Numbered from the stretch's first letter, positions 8,050-17,345 are shown. The stretch: 56,024 nucleotides of DNA from BOG-1112 sp964635325 (GCA_964635325.1 CAZWOL010000012.1:1-56024); one strand, 5' to 3'. Notes: generated from the sequence alone by a model not told the origin. Translations and numbers: made by a program.

Positions 8050-9418
8050 ACTACGCTTTCAGCAAGGCAGCTTGCTTGCCGAAGGTGACAAAACTCGTCT
8101 TGAAGCTCTCCATGCATTTGTCTATGACCCTCGAGCGAGTGAGTATCGAGCCAAAGCGATCGATTACAGAGAAATCATCCTCGCTCTGAGGGCCCAAAAA
8201 TGGGCCTACGAAGATCTTGCAAAAGGATACGACGTACTCCAACTTCGTTTTGCAAAACAATTTAGTCTGCGCCCTTACCAACAGGCTGCTATTGATCATT
8301 GGCTTGCCTCTGAAAAACGTGGTGTCGTTTCACTACCTACAGGTGCAGGCAAGACGATTGTTGCTGTTGCTGCAATCTTTGCCGCCCAACGTTCTTGCTT
8401 GGTCGTTGTCCCAACCATCGACCTACTCTATCAGTGGCACAAGGTGTTGCAGGATCACTTTGGAGTTGTGATCGGTAAACTTGGAGATGGCAACCGTCAG
8501 GTAGAGGCTATTACCGTTGCAACCTACGATTCTGCACGTCTAAGCATAGAGAGTTTAGGCAATCGTTTCGGTTTGATTATTTTTGATGAATGTCACCATT
8601 TGCCGGCACCTCAGTATCAGTTTATTGCAGTATGTTCGCTTGCTCCTTATAGATTGGGTTTATCCGCGACAGTACAAAGAGCGGATGGTAAGGAGTCCTT
8701 GATTTATGAGCTCCTAGGTCCTCTTGTCTACGAAGGCAAAATCACCGAGCTCGTCTCCCGTTCACTTGCACCATACGATGTCGTCAACTTAGAGGTCGAA
8801 CTCACCGTAGAAGAGCGCAACGCTTACACTGATGCTCGCGAAAAATATATTCGTTTCATTCAACAGAATCGCATTGATTTTTCGCAGCGTGATGCATGGA
8901 AACGTTTTCTCTTTCTATCTTCTCGCTCAAAAGCAGGTCGCGAAGCTTTTCTAGCTCATCGCAGTCAAAAGCTGATCGCTCAGCGTGCGCAGAAAAAAAT
9001 GGAAGTGCTGTGGGACATACTCACGCAACATAGCCAAGAGCAAATGATTATCTTTACGGATGACAATGAAACAGCCTACCGCATAGGCTCGCAGTTTATG
9101 CTTGCAGTGATCACTCACAAGACCAAAGACCGAGAGCGCCGCAAATTTCTCGATGCGTTCCGTCAGGGTGACTTGCGCGTGCTCGTCACCTCCCGCGTAC
9201 TTAACGAAGGTGTCGACGTGCCCGAAGCAAGCATCGGAGTTATCGTATCAGGCACAGGAGCAGTACGCGAACACGTACAACGTCTCGGGCGTATTTTGCG
9301 TCCACGTCCTGGCAAAAGAGCTGTACTTTATGAGCTTGTTGCACAGGCTACCAATGAAGTTTTTGTGAACCAACGAAGAAGGCAACACGATGCTTACGAA
9401 GGCCCTGTTGAAAATTAA
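8036..9418 (+). CDS. xpb: XPB/Rad25-type superfamily 2 DNA helicase
   Basis: A 460-residue SF2 helicase resembling the archaeal/bacterial XPB class. The N-terminal ~70 residues form a small damage-recognition-like domain. The first RecA domain has Walker A PTGAGKT (101-107), DECH (184-187) and SAT (210-212), followed by QRAD where XPB proteins usually carry an RED motif. The second RecA domain has VLNEGVDVPEA and QRLGRILRP. XPB unwinds or remodels damaged DNA ahead of a nuclease. The downstream gene overlaps by 29 bp and encodes a Bax1-like nuclease, the known partner in archaea. This context supports a DNA-repair role over a generic restriction-helicase role. Confidence 0.88.
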   Translation: MTEIRLRFQQGSLLAEGDKTRLEALHAFVYDPRASEYRAKAIDYREIILALRAQKWAYEDLAKGYDVLQLRFAKQFSLRPYQQAAIDHWLASEKRGVVSLPTGAGKTIVAVAAIFAAQRSCLVVVPTIDLLYQWHKVLQDHFGVVIGKLGDGNRQVEAITVATYDSARLSIESLGNRFGLIIFDECHHLPAPQYQFIAVCSLAPYRLGLSATVQRADGKESLIYELLGPLVYEGKITELVSRSLAPYDVVNLEVELTVEERNAYTDAREKYIRFIQQNRIDFSQRDAWKRFLFLSSRSKAGREAFLAHRSQKLIAQRAQKKMEVLWDILTQHSQEQMIIFTDDNETAYRIGSQFMLAVITHKTKDRERRKFLDAFRQGDLRVLVTSRVLNEGVDVPEASIGVIVSGTGAVREHVQRLGRILRPRPGKRAVLYELVAQATNEVFVNQRRRQHDAYEGPVEN

Positions 9419-10616
9419 AACGAGCAAGGGTTACGCACGTCCAGAGTTCATCTCTATAAACGATCGTGACGCCCGAGATCTAGCTCGCACTCTACTCAAA
9501 CAAATAGAGAGCTCCTCATCTCGTCCTCAATCTGCAATCGAAGAAGAGCTACGGCTATCCGTGGATCTTGAAAGCCATCCGTATGGATTGGGTTTTGTCA
9601 AACTCATCATGGATCGAGCTGATTTTTCTGAGTCTGTCGACAATGGTGAAGACAGACGTTGGGAGCTTATTCAAAGCGCACAAACGCTGCGTCAAGAGAC
9701 GCTCTTGGCAACGCATGAAGAGTTCCGCGAAAACTTCTCGAATATTCATCAACCAGGATCCTTTCAAGATCTAGCAACTGCTCTTTATGGTGATTTACCT
9801 GACTTTCGACCACTCAAAGCCTTTGAACCATGGACTGAAGACGACTTGCTGCATCGCTACAACTGCGCACTTGTCCAGGGCCTGCTTCTGATTGCGCCAA
9901 GTGTACGTGTAGATTTAGTCTTTAGGGATACTGCTGAAAAACGCAAACTTTTCCGTGCTATCAAATTTCACCGACTGGTCATCGGAGATATAGAGAGTGA
10001 GGGACAAAGCCTCTCCTTTACTATTGCTGGACCACTAAGTGTGTTGATGAATACAAATGTGTATGGAATGCGTCTTGCGAATTTTTTTCCGCATTTACTC
10101 GGTATTCATCGTTGGAAAATAGAAACGAAAATTCAGTTCAAAGGAAAAAACACCACGCTATCCCTCAATGAAGAAAGCAACTTGCACAGCCACTACCGAG
10201 ATACGGGATCTTATATTCCAGAAGGTTTTGAAGAGTTCATAAACTCCTTCAACACCAGCTCTTCCTCTTGGCAAGCGGATTGGAGCGATGACCTCATCGA
10301 CTTAGGTGGGCAACATTTTTGCTTTCCCGATATTACATTTACAGAAGGCTCCTCTGGGCAAAAGGTTCACCTCGAACTCTTTCACAAGTGGCATCGCGGA
10401 GAACTGGAAAAAAGAATCGCAGCCTTGCAAAAAAGGCCATCTTCGTGTTTGATACTCGGCATCTGCAAATCACTAATCACTAAAGATAACCCGCTCATCG
10501 GCCCCTGGTCTTTTGACGATATCGAGTCTTTTAGCTTTGCATTTCGGACCGTTCCGACTCCCAAGGCGATTCTTCCGCTATTGGAGCGAATTTATGAACA
10601 AAAAATAAGGAAATGA
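9390..10616 (+). CDS. bax1: Bax1/DUF790-family nuclease, partner of XPB
   Basis: A 408-residue protein with the DUF790 (Bax1) pattern. It begins with an MLTKALLKIK start, then RYNCALVQGLLL (156-167) and AGPLSV...YGMRLANFFPHLL (213-237). A C-terminal nuclease-like core has CFPDITF (Asp314), LELFHKW (Glu329, Lys333) and a following basic helix, consistent with a PD-(D/E)xK arrangement. In archaea Bax1 binds XPB and cuts near damaged or bubble DNA. The start overlaps the helicase gene by 29 bp (AAGG about 10 nt before the ATG), which argues for coupled synthesis. Family assignment is from motif recognition; catalytic residue assignment is an inference. Confidence 0.85.
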   Translation: MLTKALLKIKTSKGYARPEFISINDRDARDLARTLLKQIESSSSRPQSAIEEELRLSVDLESHPYGLGFVKLIMDRADFSESVDNGEDRRWELIQSAQTLRQETLLATHEEFRENFSNIHQPGSFQDLATALYGDLPDFRPLKAFEPWTEDDLLHRYNCALVQGLLLIAPSVRVDLVFRDTAEKRKLFRAIKFHRLVIGDIESEGQSLSFTIAGPLSVLMNTNVYGMRLANFFPHLLGIHRWKIETKIQFKGKNTTLSLNEESNLHSHYRDTGSYIPEGFEEFINSFNTSSSSWQADWSDDLIDLGGQHFCFPDITFTEGSSGQKVHLELFHKWHRGELEKRIAALQKRPSSCLILGICKSLITKDNPLIGPWSFDDIESFSFAFRTVPTPKAILPLLERIYEQKIRK

Positions 10617-10672
10617 GCATTTGTGACGAAGAGAGTGAGTAAACTAGACCCAGATTCAGAATATGGCTGCGT

Positions 10673-10681
10673 TGATATAAT
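10673..10681 (+). promoter_or_regulatory. Extended -10 promoter before the DHH gene
   Basis: TGATATAAT is a perfect -10 with the TG extension, about 75 bp upstream of the DHH gene start. No good -35 is present, as is allowed for extended -10 promoters. Confidence 0.45.
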
Positions 10682-10756
10682 TGTTGAGGTGGGAATTGGA
10701 CATGTTTAGTAGAATTCACCCGAGTTTCATTGTTCTCAAAGAGGTTCATTAAGGCC

Positions 10757-11902
10757 ATGGAAGTGCTTAAAAAAGAAGATTCTATCCAGTTGGCATTAAA
10801 AAATCAGACTCCCAAGGAGATGGACTCCAAAAAAACTGAGGCTTTTATCAAAGCCTTGGAAAAGGCAAAGGGCAAAAAAATGCTCATTTGCATAAAAGGT
10901 TATCCAGACCCTGACAATATTGCATGCGCTCTCACGCTTGACTGGTTTGCCAAACGTCTCGATGTTTTGTCACAGATTATTTACTTCGATGATATTTCTC
11001 ACCATGAAAACAGAGCGCTTGTAAAAAAACTGGATCTGGATCTTGAGCAAGCTTCCTCAGACTTTGATGCTTCTGATTACAATTATTATGCTATCAATGA
11101 CTCGCAGTCTACCGATCTACCGATCAAACTGCCCTCAAAATGCGAACTTCTGGTCTTTGTCGATCATCACAAGGCACTAGGCACAGTCGAAGGTCATTTT
11201 ATCGACATTCGTGAAACAGCGGGATCAACTTCGGCCATTTATGCTGAATTTTTGCAGCAGTCAGCTTTTGAATTCAATGGGAATGCCTCCGAAGAAACCA
11301 AAATTGCAACCGCACTCATGCATGGTATTCGCACGGATACAGATGACTACGTCAATGCATCTTCAGTCGACTACAAGGCAAGCCAATACCTTGCACCGTT
11401 TGTTGACCGAGATCTGCTATCGCTAATTTCCAAGCAAGCGATCTCAGCAAAAACCATGGACCTCACCCAAGTCGCTTTACAGCACAAAGACATACGTGAG
11501 ACCTATCTTTTTTCAGGCGTCGGTTATGTACGCGAAGAAGATCGCGATGGGATCGGACAATGCGCTGACTACCTTCTGCATCGCGAAGGAATCGAGACAG
11601 TCGTAGTTTACGGGATTGTCGGAACATACGTCGATGGTTCTCTGCGCACCAAATCTCATACTCTCGACCCCGACAAATGGCTCAAAGACCTCTTCGGCAA
11701 AAAGGAAGACGGTAGTTGGTATGGTGGCGGACGTAAGGATAAGGGTGGCTTTCAAATTCCACTGGGTGTCTTCTCACGTTGTCGCGACCGTGAGTTACTA
11801 TGGATTCTCATTAAGAAAACGATCGATGAACTCTTCTACGAAAAAATCGGCATCGACGGACAATCCTCGCGTGATGTCGATCTTGGAGCAGGCAAAGTTT
11901 AG
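10757..11902 (+). CDS. DHH-family phosphoesterase (NrnA-like)
   Basis: A 381-residue protein of the DHH/DHHA1 superfamily, which hydrolyses short oligonucleotides or cyclic/linear dinucleotides using Mn2+. Motifs in order: GYPDPDN (48-54), INDSQ, the signature DHH in FVDHHKAL (136-138), GIRTDTDDY (190-198), and a C-terminal GGGRKDKGGFQIPLG substrate-binding loop typical of DHHA1. The His usually three residues before the first PDxD is a Lys here, so one metal ligand may differ. I prefer the ATG at 10757; a TTG start at 10730 would add 9 residues. The substrate (nanoRNA, pAp or c-di-NMP products) cannot be told from sequence. Confidence 0.85.
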   Translation: MEVLKKEDSIQLALKNQTPKEMDSKKTEAFIKALEKAKGKKMLICIKGYPDPDNIACALTLDWFAKRLDVLSQIIYFDDISHHENRALVKKLDLDLEQASSDFDASDYNYYAINDSQSTDLPIKLPSKCELLVFVDHHKALGTVEGHFIDIRETAGSTSAIYAEFLQQSAFEFNGNASEETKIATALMHGIRTDTDDYVNASSVDYKASQYLAPFVDRDLLSLISKQAISAKTMDLTQVALQHKDIRETYLFSGVGYVREEDRDGIGQCADYLLHREGIETVVVYGIVGTYVDGSLRTKSHTLDPDKWLKDLFGKKEDGSWYGGGRKDKGGFQIPLGVFSRCRDRELLWILIKKTIDELFYEKIGIDGQSSRDVDLGAGKV

Positions 11903-11959
11903 AAGTCTATCAAACACAACTTTGATTGCTACATTAACTTCCTAGCAAGGCTCCACGCA

Positions 11960-11988
11960 TTGCAGATCTGTAAAAAACTAACTATATT
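11960..11988 (+). promoter_or_regulatory. Promoter of folE
   Basis: TTGCAG, a 17-nt spacer and TATATT lie 28 bp before the folE start. Transcription would begin near 11995, giving a short leader. Confidence 0.55.
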
Positions 11989-12015
11989 ATCCGGACATCG
12001 AAAACCCACCAAACG

Positions 12016-12597
12016 ATGGAGCCATCTGTGAGTGCATCTCAACATGAAATTGCTATTTCTAAACTCCTTAAAGAAGTCGGTGAAGATCCTACACGGGAAG
12101 GGCTTCTCAAAACTCCAAAACGCTTTGTAGAAAGTTTTGCTGAACTCACAAGCGGCTACAAATTCAACCTTGATGACATGGCTGAAGGAGCTCTCTTCAG
12201 TGATGCCTATGACGATATGGTTGTTGTGCGGAATATCGAATTCTATAGCCTATGCGAACACCACCTTTTACCTTTTTTTGGACGCTGCCATGTTGGATAC
12301 ATACCAACGGACAAGATCATTGGGCTATCAAAGATTCCACGTATTGTTGAGATGTATGCTCGTCGCCTCCAGGTACAAGAACGCATGACCAACCAAATTG
12401 CGGAGGGTCTTATGCAGATACTTGCTCCCCAAGGACTCGGAATCGTCATGGAGGCCTCCCACCTCTGCATGATGATGCGTGGTGTGCAAAAACAAAATTC
12501 GTACGCGATCACGAGCGCTATGAAGGGATGCTTTCTCAAGCCTGAGACTCGCAATGAATTTATGGCTCACGTTCATGCCAAACCGTTCCATAGTTAG
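12016..12597 (+). CDS. folE: GTP cyclohydrolase I
   Basis: FolE converts GTP to 7,8-dihydroneopterin triphosphate, the first step of folate (and pterin) synthesis. At 193 residues it is the normal size. Zinc ligands Cys80, His83 and Cys151 are present in SLCEHHLLPF and SHLCMMMRG, and the substrate-binding GLSKIPRIVEMYARR segment is intact. An alternative GTG start at 12028 has GGAG 6 nt upstream and may be the true start; the upstream ATG has no clear ribosome site. lipB follows 34 bp downstream on the same strand. Confidence 0.97.
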   Translation: MEPSVSASQHEIAISKLLKEVGEDPTREGLLKTPKRFVESFAELTSGYKFNLDDMAEGALFSDAYDDMVVVRNIEFYSLCEHHLLPFFGRCHVGYIPTDKIIGLSKIPRIVEMYARRLQVQERMTNQIAEGLMQILAPQGLGIVMEASHLCMMMRGVQKQNSYAITSAMKGCFLKPETRNEFMAHVHAKPFHS

Positions 12598-12631
12598 GGA
12601 TTTGGCGTAGGCAACAGAAGGAAGCGTTCTC

Positions 12632-13306
12632 ATGAACCAAGGAAGAAAAATCGAGGTCAGCATCCTTGGCATAATGCCTTATATGGATTGCCTCGAATTG
12701 CAGAAGCAAATTCATCAGCGTGTGATTGCAGCCCCTCAGCACTCTCACCTGATTCTAGTTGAGCATCCGTCGGTCATCACGTTGGGCAAACATGCAAGCG
12801 AAGAGGATATATTAGTCTCGCAAGACGATCTGTTGCACTCGAACACCACCCTTGCCCAGGTCGATCGCGGTGGAGAAGCTACGGCTCATGAGCCTGGGCA
12901 ATTTGTAGCTTACCCAATCCTCAACCTCCGCTCCTTTAAGCTTGGCCCCAAAGCTTTTGTGAATCAATTAGAAGAAGTGGTTAGGAGGCTTCTTGCAAAC
13001 TATGGTATCTGTGCACATCAGGATGAAACACGTCCTGGAGTCTGGGTTGGCGATACCAAGGTCTGCTCGATTGGTATTCGTGTGAGCCGAGGCGTTTCCT
13101 ATCATGGACTAGCACTCAACGTGTCTAACAGTTTGGAGACCTTTTCCAAGATTGTGCCTTGCGGAATTCGCGACCGAGAGATGACAACCATGGAACGCCT
13201 ACTAGGCAAAAAAATCCAGATCGCTGAGCTCAGAAATCAATTTCTGCAGCACTTCACTGATGTTTTTAGCGTTGGAGACCTGACCTTTTCGCGGAAAAAT
13301 GGGTAG
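12632..13306 (+). CDS. lipB: Octanoyl-ACP:protein octanoyltransferase
   Basis: LipB moves octanoyl groups from ACP to the lipoyl domains of 2-oxoacid dehydrogenases and GcvH. The 224-residue protein has DRGGEATAHEPGQ (78-90), the substrate-pocket lysine region RPGVWVGDTKVCSIGIRV (Lys143) and the acyl-thioester cysteine in VPCGI (Cys177). The usual HGPGQ is HEPGQ here, an uncommon change next to the active-site His. Context: same strand as folE, 34 bp apart; GAAGGAAGCG precedes the ATG. No lipA is visible in the window. Confidence 0.94.
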   Translation: MNQGRKIEVSILGIMPYMDCLELQKQIHQRVIAAPQHSHLILVEHPSVITLGKHASEEDILVSQDDLLHSNTTLAQVDRGGEATAHEPGQFVAYPILNLRSFKLGPKAFVNQLEEVVRRLLANYGICAHQDETRPGVWVGDTKVCSIGIRVSRGVSYHGLALNVSNSLETFSKIVPCGIRDREMTTMERLLGKKIQIAELRNQFLQHFTDVFSVGDLTFSRKNG

Positions 13307-13368
13307 GGGTATGATGACGACGGGTTTTGATTTAAAATGATATTAAACGCAACTGAAGGAACAAGCCA

Positions 13369-13647
13369 TTGGACAGATCTCCTGAGATAGGAGCCAAGAA
13401 TTTTACCTCGCTCTCAGGGCAAGACGGTTTTACTGAACTATCTCCGTGTTGTGCTAACACTATCCATACGTTTGCAGCAAACAATCCCATGATCTCTTGC
13501 CATACCTGTAAGACCATCATCAAATGCTTTACAGATGAGACGTCTTTTCGCAATTTTTCACGCTTTTGCAAGCTTCGAGGGCGTAAGATCTCTATAGCCA
13601 AATTCGAGAACTATTGGATCATCCGTTTTCACTCGTACCACCCTTAG
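13369..13647 (+). CDS. Small protein with paired cysteines, possible zinc ribbon
   Basis: A 92-residue reading frame starting at a TTG with GAAGGA about 11 nt upstream. The centre has a CC pair (27-28) and a CxxC (Cys44/Cys47) spaced 16 residues apart, suggesting a small zinc-binding fold. The C-terminal third is basic. Its last 29 bp overlap the end of the convergent S41 protease gene. No family recognised; the cysteine pattern and ribosome site are the only support for it being real. Confidence 0.5.
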   Translation: MDRSPEIGAKNFTSLSGQDGFTELSPCCANTIHTFAANNPMISCHTCKTIIKCFTDETSFRNFSRFCKLRGRKISIAKFENYWIIRFHSYHP

Positions 13648-14965
13648 TCGTCTGTACTGCATCCGAAGCTTTTGCAGCTTCCGCTGGTCTTGGCGTAAAC
13701 AGCGTCCATCCTTTCAGATAGGTGAAAGCTGTTACGACTTGGTAATCTTCTGCTAGGAAGGGTGGCCAGTTTGCGAGCTCCTTCAGTAGAAAGCCCTTTT
13801 TGCCCATATCACTGAGATCTTCGCTCATGAGGTGCCCACGTAGATTGGCTTCTTTGCGACCATCGACGGTGGGGGTTACAAGTTGCCTACTAACAACAAC
13901 ATCTGGTTCAATACCCTTTGCTTGAATAGAACGATCGTTGGGCGTGTAGTATGTTGCGATAGTCAGTTTGATCCCTGAACCATCCGCCAAAGCGATAAGC
14001 GTTTGTACCGACCCCTTACCGAAAGAGGTTGTCCCCATCGTCAATGAGCGCTGATGATCCTGCAAAGCTCCTGCTACAATTTCTGAGGCACTTGCCGAAC
14101 CCTCATTGATCAAGACAATCAAGGGGAATCCCATAAATGAATTTTGTTTGGTCGCAAATTGCCGTTCAATGCGTGTACGATTACGCCCGACTGTAGAGAC
14201 AATCAGACCGCTCTCGATAAATAGATCTGCAACCTTTACACCTTCTTCCAACAATCCACCTGGGTTGTTCCGTAGATCGAGGATCACTCCGCGGATTTTC
14301 TTCTCTTTGGAAAGCACCTCTTGCAACGCCTGTGCAGTATTCTCCTGAAAACTACTGATGCGAGCATATATAAGCCCCTCCCCGAGTCGCTCTGATGTTA
14401 CAGAACTGATGCGAATGACCTCACGGACGATGCTAAAATCGAGAGGCTTTTCGCTCCCTTTGCGGCGCACAGAAAGCTTGAGGGTTGTTCCTGGCTCACC
14501 TTTCATCAAATCAAGGGCATCGGGACCCAATTTGGAAAAAGGAATGTCATTAATCGAGATAATTTCGTCGCCTGCTTTGATTCCTTTTTTCATAGCAGGC
14601 TTACCATCCAAAGGACTCACGATAATCAACTTGTCTTTGCTTGCCTTGACGATGATACCAACACCACCCATTTGTCCCTTGGTATCTGCTGTAAGCTGTT
14701 CAAAAGCACGCTTGCTCAGACGCGCCGAATGCGGATCCTTCTTATTAAAAATCCCATCTAGAGCATCGTCCAACAGAACTTGTAGCCGAGATTGATCCTC
14801 ATCAACGTACATACTTTCGATAGAAAAAACAGCTTTTGCAAAGTTTTCAACAGCCTGATAACGCTCCATAGAGTTGGTAGGCACTGGCTTCAAAGCATTT
14901 GCATGCACTGTCAAAGGGGCACTTACCAAGAAGAAAAGCACCGGCCAAAACTGGCTTAAACCCAT
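13619..14965 (-). CDS. S41 C-terminal processing peptidase (CtpA-like)
   Basis: A 448-residue periplasmic serine protease. It has a signal peptide (FFLVSAPLTVHANA), an N-terminal helical region, a PDZ domain (GGVGIIVKASKDKLIIVSPL to about 190) and a C-terminal S41 catalytic core with the nucleophile Ser in NEGSASASEIVAGAL and the general base Lys in TSFGKGSVQT. Such proteases trim the C-termini of envelope proteins and peptidoglycan hydrolases. I chose the ATG at 14965 because GGAG is 8 nt upstream and a signal peptide follows at once; a TTG/ATG-initiated longer frame to 15121 lacks a signal at its start. Confidence 0.93.
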   Translation of the reverse strand: MGLSQFWPVLFFLVSAPLTVHANALKPVPTNSMERYQAVENFAKAVFSIESMYVDEDQSRLQVLLDDALDGIFNKKDPHSARLSKRAFEQLTADTKGQMGGVGIIVKASKDKLIIVSPLDGKPAMKKGIKAGDEIISINDIPFSKLGPDALDLMKGEPGTTLKLSVRRKGSEKPLDFSIVREVIRISSVTSERLGEGLIYARISSFQENTAQALQEVLSKEKKIRGVILDLRNNPGGLLEEGVKVADLFIESGLIVSTVGRNRTRIERQFATKQNSFMGFPLIVLINEGSASASEIVAGALQDHQRSLTMGTTSFGKGSVQTLIALADGSGIKLTIATYYTPNDRSIQAKGIEPDVVVSRQLVTPTVDGRKEANLRGHLMSEDLSDMGKKGFLLKELANWPPFLAEDYQVVTAFTYLKGWTLFTPRPAEAAKASDAVQTTKGGTSENG

Positions 14966-15164
14966 GTTCATTGCTCCATTCCCAAAAGGAAATTTCAAGA
15001 TTACGTTCGAGATTTTAGCATAACGGACTTCAAAATTTCGACCGAAAGACAGCGACAAGCCCATGTGGAGAATACTCCGAGCAGGCGCGACGATACATCT
15101 AACAAAGCAGCACAAACTCATTGTAGTAATAACACGCCAGCCTATTCACTGAAGAGACACAATC

Positions 15165-15989
15165 TTAGCGGTGGCGATTCATTTTTTGGGCTAGGCCCAG
15201 CAAACTTCGCGCCTGGCTTCGATTGTCAGAGGAAATTTCCTTGTTTGCGAGAAAGTGCTGCAAAAGAGCAGATGCTTTTTTGAAATTACCTTCATCGAGG
15301 TAGATGAGGCTTGCTTCCTGTACAGGCTCAAAGCAAAGACTGCAGGCATTGGCAGCTTTTTCATAGGCAAGTTTTGCAGATGTTCGGTTTCTTTCGAGTT
15401 GGTAGATTTTACCCAAACGCAGGTGGCTCAGGTAATACGATGGATTTTCGTTCACCGCTTTTGTGTAGTAGCTAACCGCTTTACGGTACTTCTTTCGCTT
15501 CTCAAAAAGCAGAGCGTAGTTGTGATATACACGCTCACTATAGGGGTAGGATTTTTCCTTGAGTAGTTTTTGCAGTACCGACTCTGCTTCTACAAAAGAT
15601 CCTTCTGCAATCAAAGCAGAACTGAGATTAAGTGCGTACATCGGATCTTTGTCTATAGCGTATGCTTGCTGAAAATAATTGCGAGCATAGGCGGCATTGG
15701 ATAGAGCTAGATAACTCAGACCAACCATATTCAACAGAGAGGGGTTTTGGGGGAACGAGCGTACAAGTGGCCTTAGAGTTTGCAACGCATTTTGTGGTTG
15801 GCCAGCATCGATCTGCTTCTGAGCAAAAGTAAGATTGGTTTCGATAATTTTCTGATTGTTAGAATCTTTTAGCTCCGCAGATGGTTGGAAGCTCTGACAA
15901 GAGTTTAGCCAAACAGGCATAAAAAGAAAAATTATCCTATTTTTCAACCCTGTTAAAAAAATTGTGGCAAAGCGTTTCGGGATGGTCAT
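15165..15989 (-). CDS. TPR lipoprotein (PilW/PilF-like)
   Basis: A 274-residue lipoprotein. The signal sequence ends in a lipobox-like LNSC (Cys31). About five tetratricopeptide repeats follow, with the usual A/Y/G pattern (for example SLLNMVGLSYLALSNAAYAR and LGKIYQLERNRTSAKLAYEKA). The pattern and length resemble the PilW/PilF pilotins that help assemble type IV pilus secretins, but generic TPR lipoproteins look alike and no pilus gene adjoins. It is divergent from rodZ, with about 95 bp of shared upstream DNA. Confidence 0.82.
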   Translation of the reverse strand: MTIPKRFATIFLTGLKNRIIFLFMPVWLNSCQSFQPSAELKDSNNQKIIETNLTFAQKQIDAGQPQNALQTLRPLVRSFPQNPSLLNMVGLSYLALSNAAYARNYFQQAYAIDKDPMYALNLSSALIAEGSFVEAESVLQKLLKEKSYPYSERVYHNYALLFEKRKKYRKAVSYYTKAVNENPSYYLSHLRLGKIYQLERNRTSAKLAYEKAANACSLCFEPVQEASLIYLDEGNFKKASALLQHFLANKEISSDNRSQARSLLGLAQKMNRHR

Positions 15990-16084
15990 TGTCTTAAGTT
16001 GCTCTTTTTGTAAGATGATTTCATTATAACAAAGGCAAGCGAAGCGAACAAACAACGAGTGTTTGTAGAGATAGGAGATACAGT

Positions 16085-17125
16085 ATGGTTCTCGAAGAGA
16101 AAGGCCAAACAATGAATCGCGGTAAAAATGAACATATTCCAGAGCTCCAGGTTGAAATCGGCAAAACTCTCTCCGAGCAACGTGTTCGCAAAGGTTTGAC
16201 CATTCAACAAGTGGAGAGCGTCACCAAGATCTCTCAGTGTTTTATCGATGACATCGAGCACGGCCAATTTGACAAACTTCCTGGCAAAATCTTTGGGCGC
16301 GGTTTTATCAAGAGCATCTGTCTGCATCTTGAACTCGACCCAGCCCCAATTATCGAAAAATATGAACGCTCATGGCTATGTCTTCCTGAGGTTAAGGAAA
16401 ACAAGACACCCAAGACTTTCTCGTTCTTCCCAAGGGAGCGTAGCGTCCTCAACTCCCCGCTTTCGCCTTTGCGTCGTTTTCCCATGAACAAGATGGCGCT
16501 AGCGGTAGGAATACCTGTTCTTCTTGTTCTGATTGCTGTTGTCGTACGCTACACGTCCGACAAACGTTCCGCTGAACCCACAGTCCCAACGACAGCATCC
16601 GCTCCGCAAGAGACTACAGCACCAGCTACTCCTGTTGCTGTAGCACCCACACCTGTTGCTGCTACTAATGGAGCACAGGTTGAGACAATTATAACTCCGA
16701 CCAGCTCTCCGGCTAGCAACCTCTCTACGCTTAATAAAGAGGATGCAAAAAAAGACAAGACTGTGAAGGAATTGATCAGCAAGACTAATGTGGATGCAAA
16801 AAAAGAACCGGAAATGTCCAAGCGAACCGAAGCGGATACGGCAGCACTTACGGATCAGCGCGCGGTAGTCGTCTTAAATGTTAAAGAGGAAGTAAAAATT
16901 CGTCACCGAATTTTGCCAGAAGACTACACAACGACCACCTTCACCCCTGGCGTCTATCGGTTTCCTTTTGAAGATCGCGTCGACCTCCATTTATTTGATG
17001 CCAGTGCAGTTGAGATCAACTTCAACAATAAAAATTTTGGCAGTCTTGGTAAAAAAGGCGAAGAAAGGAAATTAACCTTTTTCGCAAAAGACCCTACGCC
17101 TGACGCTGCTCAAAAGGCGATGTAA
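16085..17125 (+). CDS. rodZ: RodZ-like cell-shape protein
   Basis: A 346-residue bitopic membrane protein. An N-terminal helix-turn-helix of the HTH_25 type (LSEQRVRKGLTIQQVE onwards) contacts MreB in known RodZ proteins. A basic juxtamembrane segment follows, then a TM helix (about 138-156), a Pro/Thr/Ala-rich periplasmic linker (165-245) and a C-terminal beta domain (DUF4115-like, about 260-335). AGGAG lies 7 nt before the ATG at 16085. RodZ links MreB filaments to the elongation machinery and sets rod or vibrioid shape. No mreB is in the window. Confidence 0.9.
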   Translation: MVLEEKGQTMNRGKNEHIPELQVEIGKTLSEQRVRKGLTIQQVESVTKISQCFIDDIEHGQFDKLPGKIFGRGFIKSICLHLELDPAPIIEKYERSWLCLPEVKENKTPKTFSFFPRERSVLNSPLSPLRRFPMNKMALAVGIPVLLVLIAVVVRYTSDKRSAEPTVPTTASAPQETTAPATPVAVAPTPVAATNGAQVETIITPTSSPASNLSTLNKEDAKKDKTVKELISKTNVDAKKEPEMSKRTEADTAALTDQRAVVVLNVKEEVKIRHRILPEDYTTTTFTPGVYRFPFEDRVDLHLFDASAVEINFNNKNFGSLGKKGEERKLTFFAKDPTPDAAQKAM

Positions 17126-17219
17126 AGTTACCCTGAAACGGACCGATAGATTCCAAGTATGGACGAAGCTGTGCTAGCTTCTACGAAGATGAAGTGTGAT
17201 TCTTGAAATCACCAGTGTT

Positions 17220-17255
17220 GGCTCATGATGAGCCGAATTGCCAGGAGGGCAGTTT
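17220..17255 (+). terminator. Palindrome and weak terminator-like hairpin after rodZ
   Basis: GGCTCAT-G-ATGAGCC (17220-17234) is a 15-bp palindrome. TGCC-AGGAG-GGCA followed by GTTTT (17239-17255) is a short terminator-like hairpin. Both lie in the 220-bp gap between rodZ and plsB. Either could end rodZ transcription or act as an operator for plsB. A possible plsB promoter (TTGATC, 17 nt, TTTAAT) ends about 11 bp before the plsB ATG. Confidence 0.3.
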
Positions 17256-17345
17256 TAATCTTCTCACCATTACACCTAAACCTCGCCAAAGATGATTCGA
17301 CCTTGATCTTTTAGCCAAAAGCTCTTTTAATTTGTCCCCACAGCG

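Noticed and set aside
14966..15121. 52-residue N-terminal extension of the S41 protease.
   Set aside because: The signal peptide and GGAG site start at 14965; the extension would place the signal peptide internally.
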